Assembly (NCBI GenBank): GCA_016182905.1
Contig: JACPFR010000017.1
Span: forward strand, 1 to 45,794
Length of the DNA stretch: 45,794 nucleotides
Reading direction: 5' to 3'
Source of the DNA: Elusimicrobiota bacterium
Lineage (GTDB): Bacteria > Elusimicrobiota > Elusimicrobia > UBA1565 > UBA9628
In this document: positions 43,685-45,794 of the stretch, piece after piece
Layout of the letters: each line of letters starts with the position of its first letter
Position numbering within the stretch: position 1 is the stretch's first letter
Translations under genes and position numbers: made by a program
The notes under the pieces: generated by a model
The model's database searches: none
What the model was told of the DNA's origin: nothing
What the model saw: the letters and a program-made list of their open reading frames with translations, nothing else

Positions 43685-44990
43685 TTAATGGCGCCGGTAG
43701 ACTTCGCCGTACCCCTTCATCCCGTTCTTCGTGTAGTCCTCCCACGTCAGCGGCTTGAGTCCGGTGTCGACCGGCTTCATCGTGATGCAGCCGTCGACGG
43801 GGCAGACGAGCGAGCACAGGTTGCAGCCGACGCAGTCGTCCTGGAGGACGTGGGGCTTGCGGTTGCCCTTGCGGCGGTCGATGTCGATGCACTGATGCGT
43901 GGTGTCGTTGCAGGAGACGTAGCAGACGTCGCAGGAGATGCACGTTGCCGGGTCGATGGAGGCTACGCTCATGTAGTGGAGGTTGAGCTTCTTGCAATCC
44001 ACGATCCTGGGGGCGGTCTTGCCGATGAAGTCGGCGGTCTTGGCGAACTTCTGCCGGCGCATCCAGCCCTCGAGGCCGGCGTTCAGGTCCTCGACGATGC
44101 GGTAGCCGTGATGCATTACTGCCGTACAAAGCTGTACGGGATGAAGACCCTAAGAGCATGAATTCAACGGCATCCGACCAGATCGAAATCCCGCCGATGC
44201 CGGATATGGGAAGCCCTACCGTCTCAGGATCGGTCGCTATCTGGCTGACCATGTTCAAGGCGATGGGTTTGACCGCGGGGCCGCAGTAGCCGCCGTGGGA
44301 AATCTTGCCCTCGACGGAGAACTTGGGGATCATGGTCTCGACGTCGATGCCCATGATGGAGTTGATCGTGTTGATGAGGGACACGCCGTCGGCCCCCCCC
44401 TGCTTGGCCGCGCGCGCGGCGAAGCGCACGTCGGCGACGTTCGGGGTGAGCTTGACGAGGACGGGGATGGTGGAGACCTCTTTGACGAACTCGGTGACCA
44501 TCTTCACGTACTCGGGCACCTGCCCGACGGCCGCGCCCATGCCGCGCTCGGACATCCCGTGCGGGCAGCCGAAGTTGAGCTCGATGCCGTCGCTGCCGGC
44601 GTCGATGACCTTCTTCGTGATCTCGTGCCAGGCCTGCTTCTCGCAGGGGACCATGAGGGAGGCGATCACGGCGCGGTCTCCGAAGCGCTTCTTGACCTCG
44701 TAGATCTCCTTGAGGTTGGTCTCCAGAGGCCGGTCGGTGATCAGCTCGATGTTGTTGAATCCCGCGAGCTTCTGTGTGCCGAGGTCCATGGAGCCGTAGC
44801 GCGAGGAGACGTTGACGACGGGCGGGTCCTGTCCGAGCGTCTTCCACACCGCGCCGCCCCAGCCGTACTCGAAGGCGCGCATGATCTGCGCGCCGGAGTT
44901 CGTGGGCGGGGCCGAGGCGAGCCAGAACGGGTTGGGGGACTTGATGCCGGCGCAGTTCACAGAGAGGTCGGGCTTGAGTCGGGGCTTCAT
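43685..44990 (-). pseudogene. preA: preA, dihydropyrimidine dehydrogenase catalytic subunit, with a one-base frameshift
   Basis: PreA reduces uracil or thymine with NADH. Residues 1-283 (flavin-binding TIM barrel: FWLASAPPTNSG, ELNFGCPHGMSERGMGAA, LVKLTPNV, SGIGGISIW) read in frame from 44990. Just after EFMLLGSSS the frame is lost: dropping one C of the CCC at 44140-44138 (minus strand) restores SVQLCTAVMHHGYRIVED and the two 4Fe-4S clusters (CISCDVCYVSC, CVGCNLCSLVCPV) down to the stop at 43685. The flavin and ferredoxin parts are otherwise intact. A 7-bp hairpin, CCGTACA-GCTT-TGTACGG, starts at the CCC. The ferredoxin half also has its own ATG at 44116 (143 aa). Overlaps preT by one base (TGATG). 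Confidence 0.85.
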
Positions 44991-45794
44991 CAGGAGTGGC
45001 TCCGGGGCGTGATCGGGGCGACCTTTCGTCCGTCGATGGTGGAGATCCAGTAATCGTTGCCGGCGGGCGGGGGCGTGTTCGGGAACAGCTCGCGCAGGAT
45101 GCCCCAGGCGGCGCGCTTGCCGTCGGCGGCGGCGTTGACGACCTCCTTGCCGCCGTTGATCGCGTCGCCGCCCGCGAAGACGACGTGCTTGGAGGTGGCG
45201 AGCGTGGCGGGGTTGACCTTGAGGCGGCCGTCCTCGTGCTGGGCGAGGCCGAAGGCCTTGGCGAGGGCGAAGTGCTTGGTCTGGCCGATGGCTTTGATCA
45301 CGCGGTCGCAGGCGATGCGGGTCTTGTCCTTGAACTCGACGCCCGACACCTTCTTCTTGCCGAGTATGCGGACCGGCACCGCGTTGGTGACGATCTGCAC
45401 GCCGTCCTTGCGGGCGTGCTCGAGCTCGAAATCGTACGCCGAGAGGTCCTCGGGGCCGCGGCGGTAGGCCATGACGACCTTGGCGGCCCCGGTGCGCACC
45501 GACTGGGTCGCGCCGTCGATGGCGGTGTTGCCGCCGCCGATGACGACGGTGCAGGCGCTCTTGGGAAGGCCCTTGCCCCCTTTGGACTTGACCCGCTCGA
45601 TGAAGGAGAGCGCGTCGACGACGCCGGGCAGGTCCTCGCCCGGTATGCCGAGCGCGCGGGTGTCGGAGAGGCCGATGCCGACGAACACGGCGTCGAAGTC
45701 GCTGAGCAGGTCGGCGGCGGGCACGTCCTTGCCGATCTCCTTGCCGGTGACGACCGAGCAGCCGATCTGGAAGAGGAACTTCATCTCGGCCACG
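44990..45794 (-). CDS. preT: preT, dihydropyrimidine dehydrogenase NADH subunit, 5' end outside window
   Basis: The partner that passes electrons from NADH to PreA; related to the small subunit of glutamate synthase. The last 268 residues are present. The second Rossmann motif VVIGGGNTAIDGATQS is near visible residue 87, MAYRRGPEDLSAYDFELEHARKDGV follows, and VFAGGDAINGGKEVVNAAADGKRAA is the C-terminal FAD site. The N-terminal Fe-S cluster domain and first FAD motif lie beyond the window edge. The GTG at 45793 is almost surely internal. Translationally coupled to preA. Confidence 0.92.
   Translation of the reverse strand, partial: VAEMKFLFQIGCSVVTGKEIGKDVPAADLLSDFDAVFVGIGLSDTRALGIPGEDLPGVVDALSFIERVKSKGGKGLPKSACTVVIGGGNTAIDGATQSVRTGAAKVVMAYRRGPEDLSAYDFELEHARKDGVQIVTNAVPVRILGKKKVSGVEFKDKTRIACDRVIKAIGQTKHFALAKAFGLAQHEDGRLKVNPATLATSKHVVFAGGDAINGGKEVVNAAADGKRAAWGILRELFPNTPPPAGNDYWISTIDGRKVAPITPRSHS

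Noticed and set aside
44117-44140. Programmed +1 frameshift in preA as the firm explanation
   Set aside because: The slip site does not match a known +1 shift signal and a single-base error is simpler; kept only as a possibility in the findings.

Overview
The window is about 45.8 kb of GC-rich bacterial chromosome, densely packed, with most neighbouring genes overlapping by ATGA/GTGA stop-start junctions. The cell is Gram-negative-like: there is an SLT lytic transglycosylase, several lipoproteins, an RseP protease and a Tat-lipoprotein binding protein. No ribosomal RNA gene or other strict marker is present. My best guess is a GC-rich Elusimicrobiota-like or similar deep lineage; this is an inference and could be wrong.

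Layout. 1-3.1 kb: two coiled-coil genes, the first cut by the window edge. 3.1-6.6 kb: nucleotide-sugar and envelope genes (gmd, a small lipoprotein, a lytic transglycosylase, an RmlD-like reductase). 6.7-15.4 kb: the conserved chain rpsB-tsf-pyrH-frr-uppS-cdsA-dxr-rseP-proS, followed by a membrane-anchored class III nucleotide cyclase. 16.5-18.7 kb (minus): a HEAT-repeat secreted protein and a DUF6159-like membrane protein. 18.7-25.8 kb: a leader with an intrinsic terminator, then rimP-nusA-infB-rbfA-truB-flavokinase, a small membrane protein and a DUF374 acyltransferase. 25.8-35.4 kb (minus): one ten-gene operon running aldehyde dehydrogenase, membrane protein, class III aminotransferase, proline-rich membrane protein, membrane protein, ornithine aminotransferase, potA-potD-potB-potC. 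It probably takes up polyamines and feeds them, with ornithine and possibly beta-alanine, into central metabolism. 35.5-37 kb: an HNH-family-like protein without its nuclease domain and a small secreted protein. 37-39.3 kb (minus): two tandem ankyrin/caspase lipoproteins. 39.3 kb to the end (minus): the complete reductive pyrimidine pathway (preT-preA, a hypothetical gene, beta-ureidopropionase, an NCS1 permease, dihydropyrimidinase). Its product beta-alanine could be used by the aminotransferase and dehydrogenase of the neighbouring operon. preA carries a one-base frameshift.

The non-coding structure is the most unusual part. At least seven genes have a -10-like hexamer ending 5-7 nt before the start codon, which predicts leaderless mRNAs. 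Two intergenic palindromes match CTGT-N8-ACAG, the LexA-box pattern of gammaproteobacteria, and both overlap or adjoin a -35 region. Two large inverted-repeat elements (65 bp before proS; 161 bp between nusA and infB) look like non-autonomous mobile or REP-like elements. All statements about function come from recognising sequence motifs by eye; no database search was run.
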